NCBI GenBank assembly: GCA_014377495.1
Contig: JACMPN010000146.1
Span: 1 to 41,188, forward strand
Direction of reading: 5' to 3'
Length of the DNA stretch: 41,188 bases
Source of the DNA: Candidatus Sericytochromatia bacterium
GTDB taxonomy: Bacteria > Cyanobacteriota > Sericytochromatia > JACMPN01
Shown here: positions 33,520 to 41,188 of the stretch, one piece after another
Numbering within the stretch: the stretch's first letter is position 1
Layout of the letters: every line of letters starts with the position of its first letter
Notes under the pieces: model-generated
What the model was told of the DNA's origin: nothing
Seen by the model: only the letters and a program-made list of their open reading frames with translations
The model's database searches: none
Position numbers and translations under genes: made by a program

Positions 33520-34544
33520 CGGGTGCTGACCCAGGATTCCCCGTCGATCCAGGGTTGCTGATGGCCGCCCCAGGCGTCCACGGTCCAGATCTCCTGGGTG
33601 CCCCGGCGATCCGTCGTGAAGGCGATCAGGCCGGAGGGCAGCACCACCGGATTGGCGTCGTTGCCGGCGACGTTGGTCAGGTTCATCACCCGTTTGGTGG
33701 CCGGGTCATAACGGAAAATGTCCAGATCCTCACCGGTCGCGGTGACGACACTGCGGGCATCGGGCCGTCGGTGGGCGACAAAGATGATCTGGGACTGCAG
33801 GAGCTGCTGATAGGCCTGGCCGGGCATGGCGCTGGGCATGAGCAGGGCTTGGTTGAGACGATAGGGCGGCGGCACCTTGCCGGCGGGGAGGAGGGTCAGG
33901 TCGGTGACGTTGTAGCCGAGGTTGGTCACCTGGAGTTTTTGACCGCCGTCCCCATCCACCAGCCAGACCTGGCGGCTGCCGTTGAGCAGGCGGGTATAAG
34001 CGATCCGGCCGTCCGGCCCGGGGGCCGGATTGTCGCATTCGCCCGTCTCGGGGGTGAGCAGGCTGGCTTCGTTCTGGCCGGGGACGAGGGCGAAAATCTG
34101 CTTGCGGCCGCTGCGGTTCGAGACGAACAGGACCTGACCGCTGGGGCTGACGACGGGGCCGAAGTCGTCGGCCTCGGCGCTGGTGTAGTGGAACTCGCTC
34201 TGCCGGACCGGAGGTTCCTCGTTGGGGCGGGTGGCGGCGGCGGGGCGGGGATCGACGACCTTGAGGCGCCAGCGGCCCACTTCGCGTGAGGCGTAGACGA
34301 TGCGGCGGTCGGGCAGCATGGCGGGTGCCGCTTCGATCAGCTGGTCATCGGTGAGGCGGCGCCGTTGACCGCCCGGCACGGCGACCGCCCAGAGGTCGGT
34401 GAATTGGCCGTTGGCGGCGATGTAGGGGAACCATTGGGCCGCGTCCTGCTCTTTGGCTGGGACCCGCGCAAAACACCCGGCTATGATCAGCGGAATCAGG
34501 CCAGCTCGCCAAAGTCTGCGAGTGCGGGGCCAAGAGCTGGTCAC
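33516..34544 (-). CDS. TolB-like beta-propeller lipoprotein
   Basis: A 342-aa exported protein with PD40/TolB-type propeller blades, seen as repeated segments such as VPGGQRRRLTDDQLIEAAPA, SRNRSGRKQIFALVPG and RYDPATKRVMNLTNV. The start is taken as GTG at 34544 with AAAGGA seven bases before it, because this places a signal peptide and lipobox (LIIAGC, C24) at the N-terminus; the longer frame would bury them behind 42 unlikely residues. Such propellers act as periplasmic scaffolds. It heads the operon that ends with the CpaE-TadA fusion and is divergent from the nuclease gene. Confidence 0.85.
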   Translation of the reverse strand: MTSSWPRTRRLWRAGLIPLIIAGCFARVPAKEQDAAQWFPYIAANGQFTDLWAVAVPGGQRRRLTDDQLIEAAPAMLPDRRIVYASREVGRWRLKVVDPRPAAATRPNEEPPVRQSEFHYTSAEADDFGPVVSPSGQVLFVSNRSGRKQIFALVPGQNEASLLTPETGECDNPAPGPDGRIAYTRLLNGSRQVWLVDGDGGQKLQVTNLGYNVTDLTLLPAGKVPPPYRLNQALLMPSAMPGQAYQQLLQSQIIFVAHRRPDARSVVTATGEDLDIFRYDPATKRVMNLTNVAGNDANPVVLPSGLIAFTTDRRGTQEIWTVDAWGGHQQPWIDGESWVSTR

Positions 34545-34752
34545 AGGGGGATCCTTTGCTGCGTCGATGCCGAGCGGGCGAATGGGTTCATTGTCGCCGC
34601 CCACGCCACCGGCCGTCAACGGGCGAAAGGCCTTGGCTTGCGAACAGAGACCACGTGTTTTTCCCGGCATCCGGTAACCGAATTGGACCTTGATCGGCGC
34701 GGGGCCTGACGTGAGGATGCTTCGGTTTATGGCCGGCAGAGGGGCTGGGGCG

Positions 34753-35301
34753 ATGCGATTATTCCGAAATATCGGCTGGGGCCTACTGTTTGGGGTGCTG
34801 ACGTTGCCTGTTCAGGCGGCGCCCCTGACCGGCCGGGTGGTGGAAGTGTCGGACGGCGATACGGTGGTCGTGCTGAACCGGGGTGGGGGCCGCCTGCGGA
34901 TCCGGATGCTGGGCTTGGACGCCCCCGAGATTGCCCACGGTGGGGCGCCCGGTCAGGAGCCCTGGGGCACCCGGTCGCGACTGGCGCTGCAGCGTCTCGT
35001 CGGCGGTCGCATCGTGCGCATCGAGCCCGGCGTGCCGGCAATGGACAAGTACGGCCGCATGCTGGCGCTGATCTGGTCGGGCGATCGCTGCGCCAATTTG
35101 GAGATTGTGGCCGCCGGACTGGCTTTGGCCTATCCCCGGGGGCTCAGCCCGGCGTTGCAACACCAGTTCCGCCAAGCCGAAATGACGGCCCGGGCCCGGG
35201 GTTTGGCCATGTGGCAGCGCCGTGGGGGCTTGGCCGAGTTGCCTGGGGATTACCGGGCCCGGGCCCGGGGTGGGACGCGTGAGCCGGAGCTGGCGCGTTA
35301 G
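34753..35301 (+). CDS. Secreted staphylococcal-nuclease-like (SNase) nuclease
   Basis: Calcium-dependent phosphodiesterase fold, 182 aa. A signal peptide ends at VQAA-P (about residue 23); starting at ATG 34753 places it at the N-terminus, which the longer TTG-started frame would not. Catalytic equivalents are D35 (SDGDTV), R51 and D56 (RMLGLDAPE), E59 and R102 (DKYGRMLA), so all main SNase residues are kept; only the Thr after D56 is Ala. It probably degrades extracellular or periplasmic nucleic acid. It is transcribed alone and ends in the hairpin shared with glmS. Confidence 0.92.
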   Translation: MRLFRNIGWGLLFGVLTLPVQAAPLTGRVVEVSDGDTVVVLNRGGGRLRIRMLGLDAPEIAHGGAPGQEPWGTRSRLALQRLVGGRIVRIEPGVPAMDKYGRMLALIWSGDRCANLEIVAAGLALAYPRGLSPALQHQFRQAEMTARARGLAMWQRRGGLAELPGDYRARARGGTREPELAR

Positions 35302-35351
35302 AGCGGCGTGCGAGCGCCCAATGCCAACGACGTGCGCTCGCACGCCACTCT
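35300..35351. terminator. Bidirectional hairpin between nuclease gene and glmS
   Basis: Arms 35300-35317 and 35334-35351 pair over 18 positions with one G-U/A-C type mismatch, around a 16-base loop. The left arm begins in the nuclease stop codon; the right arm ends 38 bases from the glmS stop. No T tract on the plus strand. Confidence 0.7.
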
Positions 35352-35389
35352 CTGGTTCTGAAGGCACCCCCGGCCGCCGCTGCCCGCCC

Positions 35390-37219
35390 CTACTCGACGG
35401 TGACGGACTTGGCCAAATTGCGGGGCTGGTCGACGTCGCAGCCTTTTTTGGTGGCCACGTAGTAGGCGAGCAACTGCAAAGGCACGACGTTGACGAGCGG
35501 CGAGATGATCTCCGGCGTCTCGGGGACGTAGATGACCCGGTCGACCACTTCCGCCAGCCTCTCGTCGCCCCGGGTGCCAAGGGCGATCGTCACGGCGTCA
35601 CGGGCGGCGACTTCCTTGAGGTTGCTGAGGGTCTTGTCGTAGACGGCGCTCTTGGTGGCGACGGCGATGACGGGGAAGTCGGCATCGAGCAGGGCGATCG
35701 GGCCGTGCTTCATTTCCCCGGCGGGCAGCGCCTCGGCGTGGATGTAAGACAGTTCTTTCAGCTTCAGGGCCCCTTCGAGGGCTGTGGGATAGTTGACCCC
35801 CCGACCGAGGTAAAGGCAATTCCGGAAGGTGTGCAGCATGGCTGCCAGATCCTGGATGGCGCCGACTTCGGCGAGGGTCTCCTCAATCCAGGACGGGACC
35901 TGCCGCAGGCTGCCCAGGGTTTCACGGACAAAGTCTGCGGTGACGTGACCGCGGACTTGGGCCGTGTGCAGGGCGACGAGGAGCAGGCTGGCCACGGTGC
36001 CCGTGTACGCCTTGGTGGAGGCCACGCCGATCTCCGGACCGACCCGCATGTAAAGCGTGCCCTGGGTTTCCCGGCTCATGGCACTGCCCTGGACGTTCAG
36101 GATACTGGCGGTCAGGCCGCCGAGGTTATTCGCCTCACGGATGGCGGCCAGCGTGTCCGCCGTCTCGCCCGATTGGCTGAGGCCGATGATCAGGGTGTCG
36201 CCGTCGACGACCGGCTTGCGGTAGCGGAACTCGCTGGCGTATTCGACCGTGGTCGGGATCCGGGCCAACTGCTCGAAGTAATATTCACCGACGAGTCCGG
36301 CGTAGTGGCTGGTCCCGCAGGCGACGATGACGATCTGCCGGATCCGGCGCAGTTGCTCGTCTGTGATTCCGAACTCGTCGACGTAGACCCGGCCCTCCTC
36401 CTCCCCCATGCGGCCGCCCAGGGTCTGGGCCAGGGTCGTCGGCTGCTCATTGATTTCTTTGAGCATGAAATGGTCATAACCGCCCTTTTCGGCAGCGACG
36501 AGACTCCATTCGATCGTCGTCTGGTCACGATGCTGCCGTTCGCCCTGCAGGTTGAACACGGACCAGCTGCGTTGGCGCACCTCGGCGATGTCGCCGTCTT
36601 CCAGGTAGATGATCTGCCGGGTGTGGTTGAGGATCGCCGGGATGTCGCTGGCGATGAAGTTTTCTTCCGCCCCGATGCCGAGGATCAGCGGGCAGCCGTT
36701 GCGGGCGGCCACGAGCAAGTCCGGATGGTCCTGATGCAGGACGGCAATCGCATAGGAGCCGTGCATCCGCGAGAGGGCCACCTGGACGGCGAGACGCAGG
36801 TCGCCGGTGTAAGAACGGGCGACCAGGTGGGCGAGCACTTCAGAATCCGTGTCGGAGAGGAAGATGACCCCGTCTTTGATCAGTTCGTGTTTGATTTCCA
36901 GGTAGTTTTCGAAAATGCCGTTGTGGACGACGACGAGTTGTCCCAGGGTGTCGGTATGTGGATGGGCGTTCGTCGTGGTCGGCCGGCCGTGGGTCGCCCA
37001 GCGGGTGTGGCCGATCCCGATGAGGCCTTTCGGGGCGTTGACGGCGACTTCCTTGGCCAGATTCCGCAATTTGCCGACTTCACGCCGGATATCGAGGCCG
37101 TTGCCGTTCAGCACGGCGATCCCGGCCGAGTCGTAGCCGCGGTATTCCAGCCGCGACAGGCCCTCCATCAGAAGGTCTGCTGCCTGCGTGTCCCCGATGT
37201 AGCCGACGATGCCGCACAT
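35390..37219 (-). CDS. glmS: Glutamine-fructose-6-phosphate aminotransferase (isomerizing)
   Basis: Makes glucosamine-6-phosphate from fructose-6-phosphate and glutamine, the first step to UDP-GlcNAc for peptidoglycan and LPS. The start is fixed at 37219, nine bases after AGGAGG, because the catalytic N-terminal cysteine must be residue 2 (MCGIVGYIG); the frame runs 48 codons further upstream. The glutaminase domain (1-240) is followed by two SIS domains (about 285-425 and 455-590), with CGTSHYAG and SQSGETADT, and the conserved C-terminus LAKSVTVE. Length is 609 aa. The 276-bp spacer to the divergent lnt gene holds the promoters; I saw no glmS-ribozyme fold. Confidence 0.98.
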   Translation of the reverse strand: MCGIVGYIGDTQAADLLMEGLSRLEYRGYDSAGIAVLNGNGLDIRREVGKLRNLAKEVAVNAPKGLIGIGHTRWATHGRPTTTNAHPHTDTLGQLVVVHNGIFENYLEIKHELIKDGVIFLSDTDSEVLAHLVARSYTGDLRLAVQVALSRMHGSYAIAVLHQDHPDLLVAARNGCPLILGIGAEENFIASDIPAILNHTRQIIYLEDGDIAEVRQRSWSVFNLQGERQHRDQTTIEWSLVAAEKGGYDHFMLKEINEQPTTLAQTLGGRMGEEEGRVYVDEFGITDEQLRRIRQIVIVACGTSHYAGLVGEYYFEQLARIPTTVEYASEFRYRKPVVDGDTLIIGLSQSGETADTLAAIREANNLGGLTASILNVQGSAMSRETQGTLYMRVGPEIGVASTKAYTGTVASLLLVALHTAQVRGHVTADFVRETLGSLRQVPSWIEETLAEVGAIQDLAAMLHTFRNCLYLGRGVNYPTALEGALKLKELSYIHAEALPAGEMKHGPIALLDADFPVIAVATKSAVYDKTLSNLKEVAARDAVTIALGTRGDERLAEVVDRVIYVPETPEIISPLVNVVPLQLLAYYVATKKGCDVDQPRNLAKSVTVE

Positions 37220-37495
37220 GTTCGTGATCCTCCTGCCGCCAAAAGCGCGGTCGATGTTGCCCGGAAAAACGGCGTAACCGGAGTCCTGAAACGGCTTGGC
37301 AGCACACGTCCAGCCCCTGGCAACGGTGACCCCACGATACCACACCGTTTTCGGGTCATCCAAAACCGGTGATGCCTGTCACAAGCGGGGTGGGGCAGGT
37401 TCGCTGCATGGTACCCCGTCGGGGGGCCCGGCCTTGTCGTCGGATCAAACCTCCCTTTAGGATGAGCCAACGTAAGTAGAGTCGGGACCCCCTCG

Positions 37496-39097
37496 TTGAA
37501 ATTTCGTCAGCAACCCACCACTGTCACTCCCGCCGTCGCCCTGCTCGCCGGTTTGTGCGGGATGGTGGCAGGATTCGCCTTCACCTGGCGGGCCGGCGGC
37601 GTCCTCATGTGGGTGGCCCTCGTTCCTTTGTTTGCCCTGTTGTGGGTGCGGCCCCTGACTGTCTCCCGGGGATTTTGGCTGTCCGGCAGTTGGGGGATCG
37701 GATTCTTCCTCGCCAGCTACCGTTTCATGACCGCCCTCCATCCGTTGACGTGGCGGGGGTTCTCCGATCTTGAAAGTCTGCTGATCAGCTATGGCGGGGC
37801 CTGGCTCGGGCTCAGTCTCGTTTCGGCCGTCGGTTTGGGTCTGTGGGGGGCCGTGATCGGGCTGATCCGTCCGACGGGCTGGTCACGGGTCTGGGTGCCG
37901 GCGGCGGCGTGGATGATCTGGGAGTGGGCCCAGCGTCTCGGGCCCTTTGCCATGCCCTGGGACGTCCTGGCTGTCAGCCAGGTCGGCTACCCGGCTTTTT
38001 TGCAGATCGGTGCCGTCGCCGGTTCGGTGGCGGTCGCCGGCCTGATCGTTGCGGTGAACGCCGGTCTCGCCAGTGTCGTGGCGGATTTCCGCCTGCGCCA
38101 GTGGACCAGTTGGCGCTACCTCGTGGTGCTGTTGGTCCTGGCCGGGATCAACGCGGGCGGCGGCATCTGGTATCTCGGCGGCCAGCCCAAGGCTGAAGTG
38201 GGCAACATGCGGGTCGGCGTCGTCCAGGGCAACTTCCGGCCGGACCAGAAATGGCAGCGTGACGCCCTGCGGGAGATGTTCGACGTCTACAAGCGCCTGA
38301 GCGAAGCGGTGGCCGGCGACGGGGTCAACCTGATCGTCTGGCCCGAAACGGCGATGCCGGTGGCCCTCGATCGGTTCGCCGGGGCCAACAAAGCCATCGC
38401 TGATCTGGCCATGCGCACGCAGACGCCGATCCTGGTGGGCGCCCTTGATCAAAAACCCGCTGCCCCTCCGGCCGACCCCCATAACCGCGTCGGCAAGCCG
38501 GCCGTGCCGGGCCCGTACAATGCGACGGCCCTCTTTCGGGAGGACGGGACCCGTTCGGAGTGGTATCACAAGCGGCACCTGGTGCCTTTCGGTGAATATA
38601 TGCCGGGAGGCAGGTGGCTCGCCGCACTCCTGCCGCAGATCAACGCCCTGCCGGAGGACGTCCAGGCCGGGGCGACAACGGGCGTCATCGCCTTGGGCGG
38701 CCTGCGCCTGGGCACGCTGATCTGTTACGAATCCCTGTTTCCGGCGCTGGCCGCCGATTCCGTCCGGGACGGCGCCGACCTGTTGCTGGTCATCACCAAC
38801 GACGGCTGGTACAAACGGTCGTCCGCCATGCACCAGCATCTCGGTCAGGCGGCACTGCGGGCCGTCGAGACTCACCGCTCCGTCGTCCGGGCAGCCAACA
38901 CGGGGATCAGTGCCTTTATCGACCCCTTCGGCCGGATTAGCGCCGAGACGCCGATCGATGCCAGGACGACCTTGACGGGGGCCGTCACCCCGAGGGGTGA
39001 GCGGACACCCTACGTGCGGTGGGGGGATTGGGTGATCGCCCTGGCCGCCGCCCTGCTCGTCTGTCGGGCCGCCATGAGCATCTGGTGGCGGGAGTGA
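37496..39097 (+). CDS. lnt: Apolipoprotein N-acyltransferase
   Basis: Completes lipoprotein maturation by N-acylating the diacylated cysteine, in the inner membrane. About six to seven helices (to residue about 225) precede the periplasmic nitrilase-fold domain with the catalytic triad E284 (WPETAMP), K359 (WYHKRHLVPFGEY) and C410 (LICYESLFP). The later signature ITNDGWYKRSSA is close to the ISNDTWFG of Escherichia coli. The start is the TTG at 37496, since the next ATG would remove half of the first helix; the ribosome site is weak. It is followed after 103 bases by a second lnt-like gene. Confidence 0.93.
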   Translation: MKFRQQPTTVTPAVALLAGLCGMVAGFAFTWRAGGVLMWVALVPLFALLWVRPLTVSRGFWLSGSWGIGFFLASYRFMTALHPLTWRGFSDLESLLISYGGAWLGLSLVSAVGLGLWGAVIGLIRPTGWSRVWVPAAAWMIWEWAQRLGPFAMPWDVLAVSQVGYPAFLQIGAVAGSVAVAGLIVAVNAGLASVVADFRLRQWTSWRYLVVLLVLAGINAGGGIWYLGGQPKAEVGNMRVGVVQGNFRPDQKWQRDALREMFDVYKRLSEAVAGDGVNLIVWPETAMPVALDRFAGANKAIADLAMRTQTPILVGALDQKPAAPPADPHNRVGKPAVPGPYNATALFREDGTRSEWYHKRHLVPFGEYMPGGRWLAALLPQINALPEDVQAGATTGVIALGGLRLGTLICYESLFPALAADSVRDGADLLLVITNDGWYKRSSAMHQHLGQAALRAVETHRSVVRAANTGISAFIDPFGRISAETPIDARTTLTGAVTPRGERTPYVRWGDWVIALAAALLVCRAAMSIWWRE

Positions 39098-39200
39098 CGC
39101 ACGGTCGTCATAGGACGGCCGATGATCGTCGAATGGGTGTCATCCGGTTGGGCCAGTACGGGCCTGCGGTATACTCGGCCCCGAAAGGTGGGCGATTACC

Positions 39201-40760
39201 GTGAGCACGATCCTGGCTGCCGCTCCCACGTGGACCGTGCGGCGCGCCGGTTGGCTGGCTGCAGTCAGCGGTCTCGCTTCCGGCATGGCGTTTATCTTGC
39301 CCCATTTGGGCTGGCTGCTCTGGTTCACGCTGATTCCGTTTTTCGTGGTCGTCTGGTCGGCTGACTGGCGTTGGTCGCGGCTGTGGCGGCTGTGTCTGGC
39401 CTGGGCCCTGCCCTACAATCTTTGCGGCATGTTTTTCCTGACGCAGCTGCACTCGCTGGAATGGCGGGGGCTGTCCCATACGCAGAGTCTGATTTTTGCC
39501 TATGGGGCCGCCTGGATCGGGGGCACCCTGGTGGTTGCTCCGCCCGTGCTGGCCTGGGGCTATGCCCTCTATCGGCTGCGGCCCACCGGGGTTTGGCGCT
39601 TCGTCACGCCGGCGGCCCTGTGGGTCGTCATGGAGTGGGCCCAGCGCCACCTGCCCCTGGCCATGCCGTGGAACCTGCTCGCCCTCAGCCAGATCGACTA
39701 TCCGGCCCTCGTCCAGATCACGGCCGTCACCGGTGCCTTGGGCGTTTCCGCCCTGATCGTGGCCGTGGCCAACGCCGTGGCTCTGGGGATCGTCAGCGGG
39801 GCCTGGCCGGCAGCCATGATGGCGGTCGGCGTGGCCGTGGTCAACGGGGTGGCCGGCTGGGCCTATCTGGCCACCCGGCCGGTGCCCGTGCCGGGGACCG
39901 GGGTGGCGGTGCAGATCCTGCAGGGCAACATGCGCCCCGACGTCAATTGGCAGCCATCGCTCTTTGCGGACATGCTCACGACCTACGAGACGATGACCCG
40001 GGGGGCGGCTCGCCACCACCCCAAGCTGATTGTTTGGCCCGAGTCGGCTTTGCCTGTGGACGTGCCCCACACGGCCTGGCTCACTCAGCGTCTGCAGGAT
40101 CTCGCCAAAGAGACGGGCGCCACGCTGGCGATCGGCACCCTGGAGACCCGGCCGGAGAACGGCCGGCTGCAGAACGACCTGGGCTTTTACGATCCCAATG
40201 GCTTGGCGATCCCCTGGTATCACAAGCGGCATCTGGTGCCGTTTGGCGAGTACACGCCGGGCGGCTCCGTCCTGAAGCCCGTGTTGCTGTCGATGGGCCT
40301 GGCGGCCGCCAACACCCTGCCGTCGGATGCCATGCCGGGCGACTCGGCGGCGCCGATCAGCGTGGCGGGGATGCAACTGGGGCCGTTGATCTGCTTTGAG
40401 ACGCTGTTCCCGAATGTCGTCCAGGAGTCGGTGGCGGCCGGTGCCGATGTGCTGATCGAGGGGGCGGACGACGCCTGGTTCAAACAGTCCAGCGCCCTGG
40501 CGCAGCACAATGGTCATGCGGCCCTGCGAGCCTTGGAGAATCACCGCTTCATCATGCGGGCGGCCAACACGGGCGTCAGCAGCATCATCGATCCGTACGG
40601 CCGGGTGGTGGCCACGATGGCGACGAATGAGCGGGGCACGGTCAGTGGCGAAGTCTGGCCGCACCGTGAACGGACGCCGGCCAGCCGCTGGCCCGACTGG
40701 TGGGTGGCGGCCTCGGTCCTGGTGATCGCGGTGGGCGGTTGGCGGGGGCGGCAACGATGA
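39201..40760 (+). CDS. lnt: Second apolipoprotein N-acyltransferase paralogue
   Basis: A 519-aa paralogue of the preceding gene with the same membrane-plus-nitrilase layout and an intact triad: E281 (WPESALP), K342 (WYHKRHLVPFGEY) and C398 (LICFETLFP). The two copies share segments such as MEWAQR/WEWAQR, PW.L.A.SQ and RAANTG, but this one differs at the substrate-site signature, reading IEGADDAWFK where the first has ITNDGWYK. That suggests changed acyl donor or acceptor preference, not loss of activity. The start is GTG at 39201 with AAAGGTGG nearby. Its stop overlaps the lptC-like start as ATGA. Confidence 0.92.
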   Translation: MSTILAAAPTWTVRRAGWLAAVSGLASGMAFILPHLGWLLWFTLIPFFVVVWSADWRWSRLWRLCLAWALPYNLCGMFFLTQLHSLEWRGLSHTQSLIFAYGAAWIGGTLVVAPPVLAWGYALYRLRPTGVWRFVTPAALWVVMEWAQRHLPLAMPWNLLALSQIDYPALVQITAVTGALGVSALIVAVANAVALGIVSGAWPAAMMAVGVAVVNGVAGWAYLATRPVPVPGTGVAVQILQGNMRPDVNWQPSLFADMLTTYETMTRGAARHHPKLIVWPESALPVDVPHTAWLTQRLQDLAKETGATLAIGTLETRPENGRLQNDLGFYDPNGLAIPWYHKRHLVPFGEYTPGGSVLKPVLLSMGLAAANTLPSDAMPGDSAAPISVAGMQLGPLICFETLFPNVVQESVAAGADVLIEGADDAWFKQSSALAQHNGHAALRALENHRFIMRAANTGVSSIIDPYGRVVATMATNERGTVSGEVWPHRERTPASRWPDWWVAASVLVIAVGGWRGRQR

Positions 40761-41188
40761 AATGGACTCAGGTGTTGGTGCCGGTGGTGGTCGTCTTCGG
40801 CCTGTGCGGCATGGGGTACTGGTTCTACACCCACCGGGCCCACAACCCGGCGGCTGTGCCCCCGCCCGCCAAACCGGACACGGAGATCGAGCTGCGCTTT
40901 CACAACGTGGAGCTGCGGGGCCGGAAGAACGGCCAAGGGCATTGGATCATCCGCTCGAAGCAGGTGGATGTGAGTCGGGATCAGCGCTACGCCTACCTGA
41001 AGCAGCGTCCGAACGGGACCTTTTTCAACATCAAGGACTGGAACCCGCCCGCCGCTCTCCCGGGCCAGGCTGGCGGCGAGCCCCGCAACCGCAGCTTCGA
41101 TTGGGAAGGTGATTCGGCCGAGTACGACACGGTGACCAACAACCTGAGCATCACCGGCAAGGCTGTGATCCGCACGGGCGCCAAAGAA
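40757..41188 (+). CDS. lptC: LptC-like LPS transport protein, 3' end outside window
   Basis: The 144 codons seen begin with a single membrane anchor (about 6-26), then a Pro/Ala-rich linker and repeated beta-strand motifs: ELRFHNVELRGRKNGQGHW, SKQVDVSRDQRYAYL, SAEYDTVTNNLSITGKAVI. This is the LptC/DUF1239 pattern, an OstA-like beta-jellyroll that passes lipopolysaccharide from LptB2FG to LptA. Position after two lnt genes fits envelope biogenesis. The ATG overlaps the preceding stop. The gene runs past the window edge, so lptA or lptB may follow. YrbK-type divergence is high, so the symbol is tentative. Confidence 0.75.
   Translation, partial: MKWTQVLVPVVVVFGLCGMGYWFYTHRAHNPAAVPPPAKPDTEIELRFHNVELRGRKNGQGHWIIRSKQVDVSRDQRYAYLKQRPNGTFFNIKDWNPPAALPGQAGGEPRNRSFDWEGDSAEYDTVTNNLSITGKAVIRTGAKE

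Noticed and set aside
37220..37495. glmS ribozyme upstream of glmS
   Set aside because: The leader lacks the recognisable ribozyme core and pseudoknot pairing by eye; only short GC inverted repeats are present.

Overview
The window is about 41.2 kb of GC-rich chromosomal DNA from an aerobic, two-membrane (diderm) bacterium. Two apolipoprotein N-acyltransferases, an LptC-like protein, a TolC-family protein and several lipoproteins point to an outer membrane. A heme-A cytochrome c oxidase cluster points to aerobic respiration. Mini-RNase III directly after cysS and the block mrdA-minC-minD-minE-rodA are arrangements better known from Firmicutes and the cyanobacterial lineage than from Proteobacteria. 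Diderm + Mini-III + oxidase + no photosynthesis genes fits a non-photosynthetic relative of Cyanobacteria (Sericytochromatia or Melainabacteria type). That placement is inference from gene content, not a phylogeny. I see no insertion sequences, CRISPR arrays, rRNA or tRNA genes.

Layout. 1-6.3 kb: tail of a Gly/Tyr-repeat lipoprotein, a soluble GAF-GAF class III adenylate cyclase, an unrecognised 216-aa protein, a metallo-beta-lactamase-fold hydrolase with a TetR regulator, and a convergent MFS exporter. 6.5-12.1 kb (minus strand): ctaC-ctaD-ctaA-ctaB-ctaG plus a 64-aa membrane protein, making an A2-type (YS-motif) cytochrome c oxidase and its heme A; no subunit III gene is present. 12.5-17.7 kb (minus): mrdA-minCDE-rodA, cell shape and division-site placement. 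17.7-19.3 kb: a small SMR/EamA transporter with a clear sigma70-type promoter, facing a periplasmic rhodanese across a 127-bp inverted-repeat element.

19.3-27.1 kb (minus): the most unusual part. A MacB-like ATPase, TolC-like channel and HlyD/MacA-like adaptor are linked by ATGA overlaps. They are followed by a protein holding only the seven-cysteine SPASM half of a peptide-modifying radical SAM maturase, a 70-aa protein with a strong ribosome site, and a MacB/FtsX-type permease. Then come cysS, whose C-terminal module is duplicated, and mrnC. This looks like a peptide modification/export locus whose catalytic radical SAM half is missing or encoded elsewhere.

27.2-35.3 kb: an unrecognised protein with a caspase-like His/Cys arrangement, a GAF-PAS histidine kinase, and a minus-strand operon of a TolB-like lipoprotein, a membrane-anchored protein, a TPR lipoprotein and a single-chain CpaE-TadA fusion ATPase of the Tad pilus type, followed by a divergent secreted nuclease. 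35.4-41.2 kb: glmS, then tandem lnt paralogues and the start of an lptC-like gene, i.e. envelope biogenesis. Several gene ends carry long GC-rich inverted repeats with little or no T tract, probably this genome's usual terminator style.
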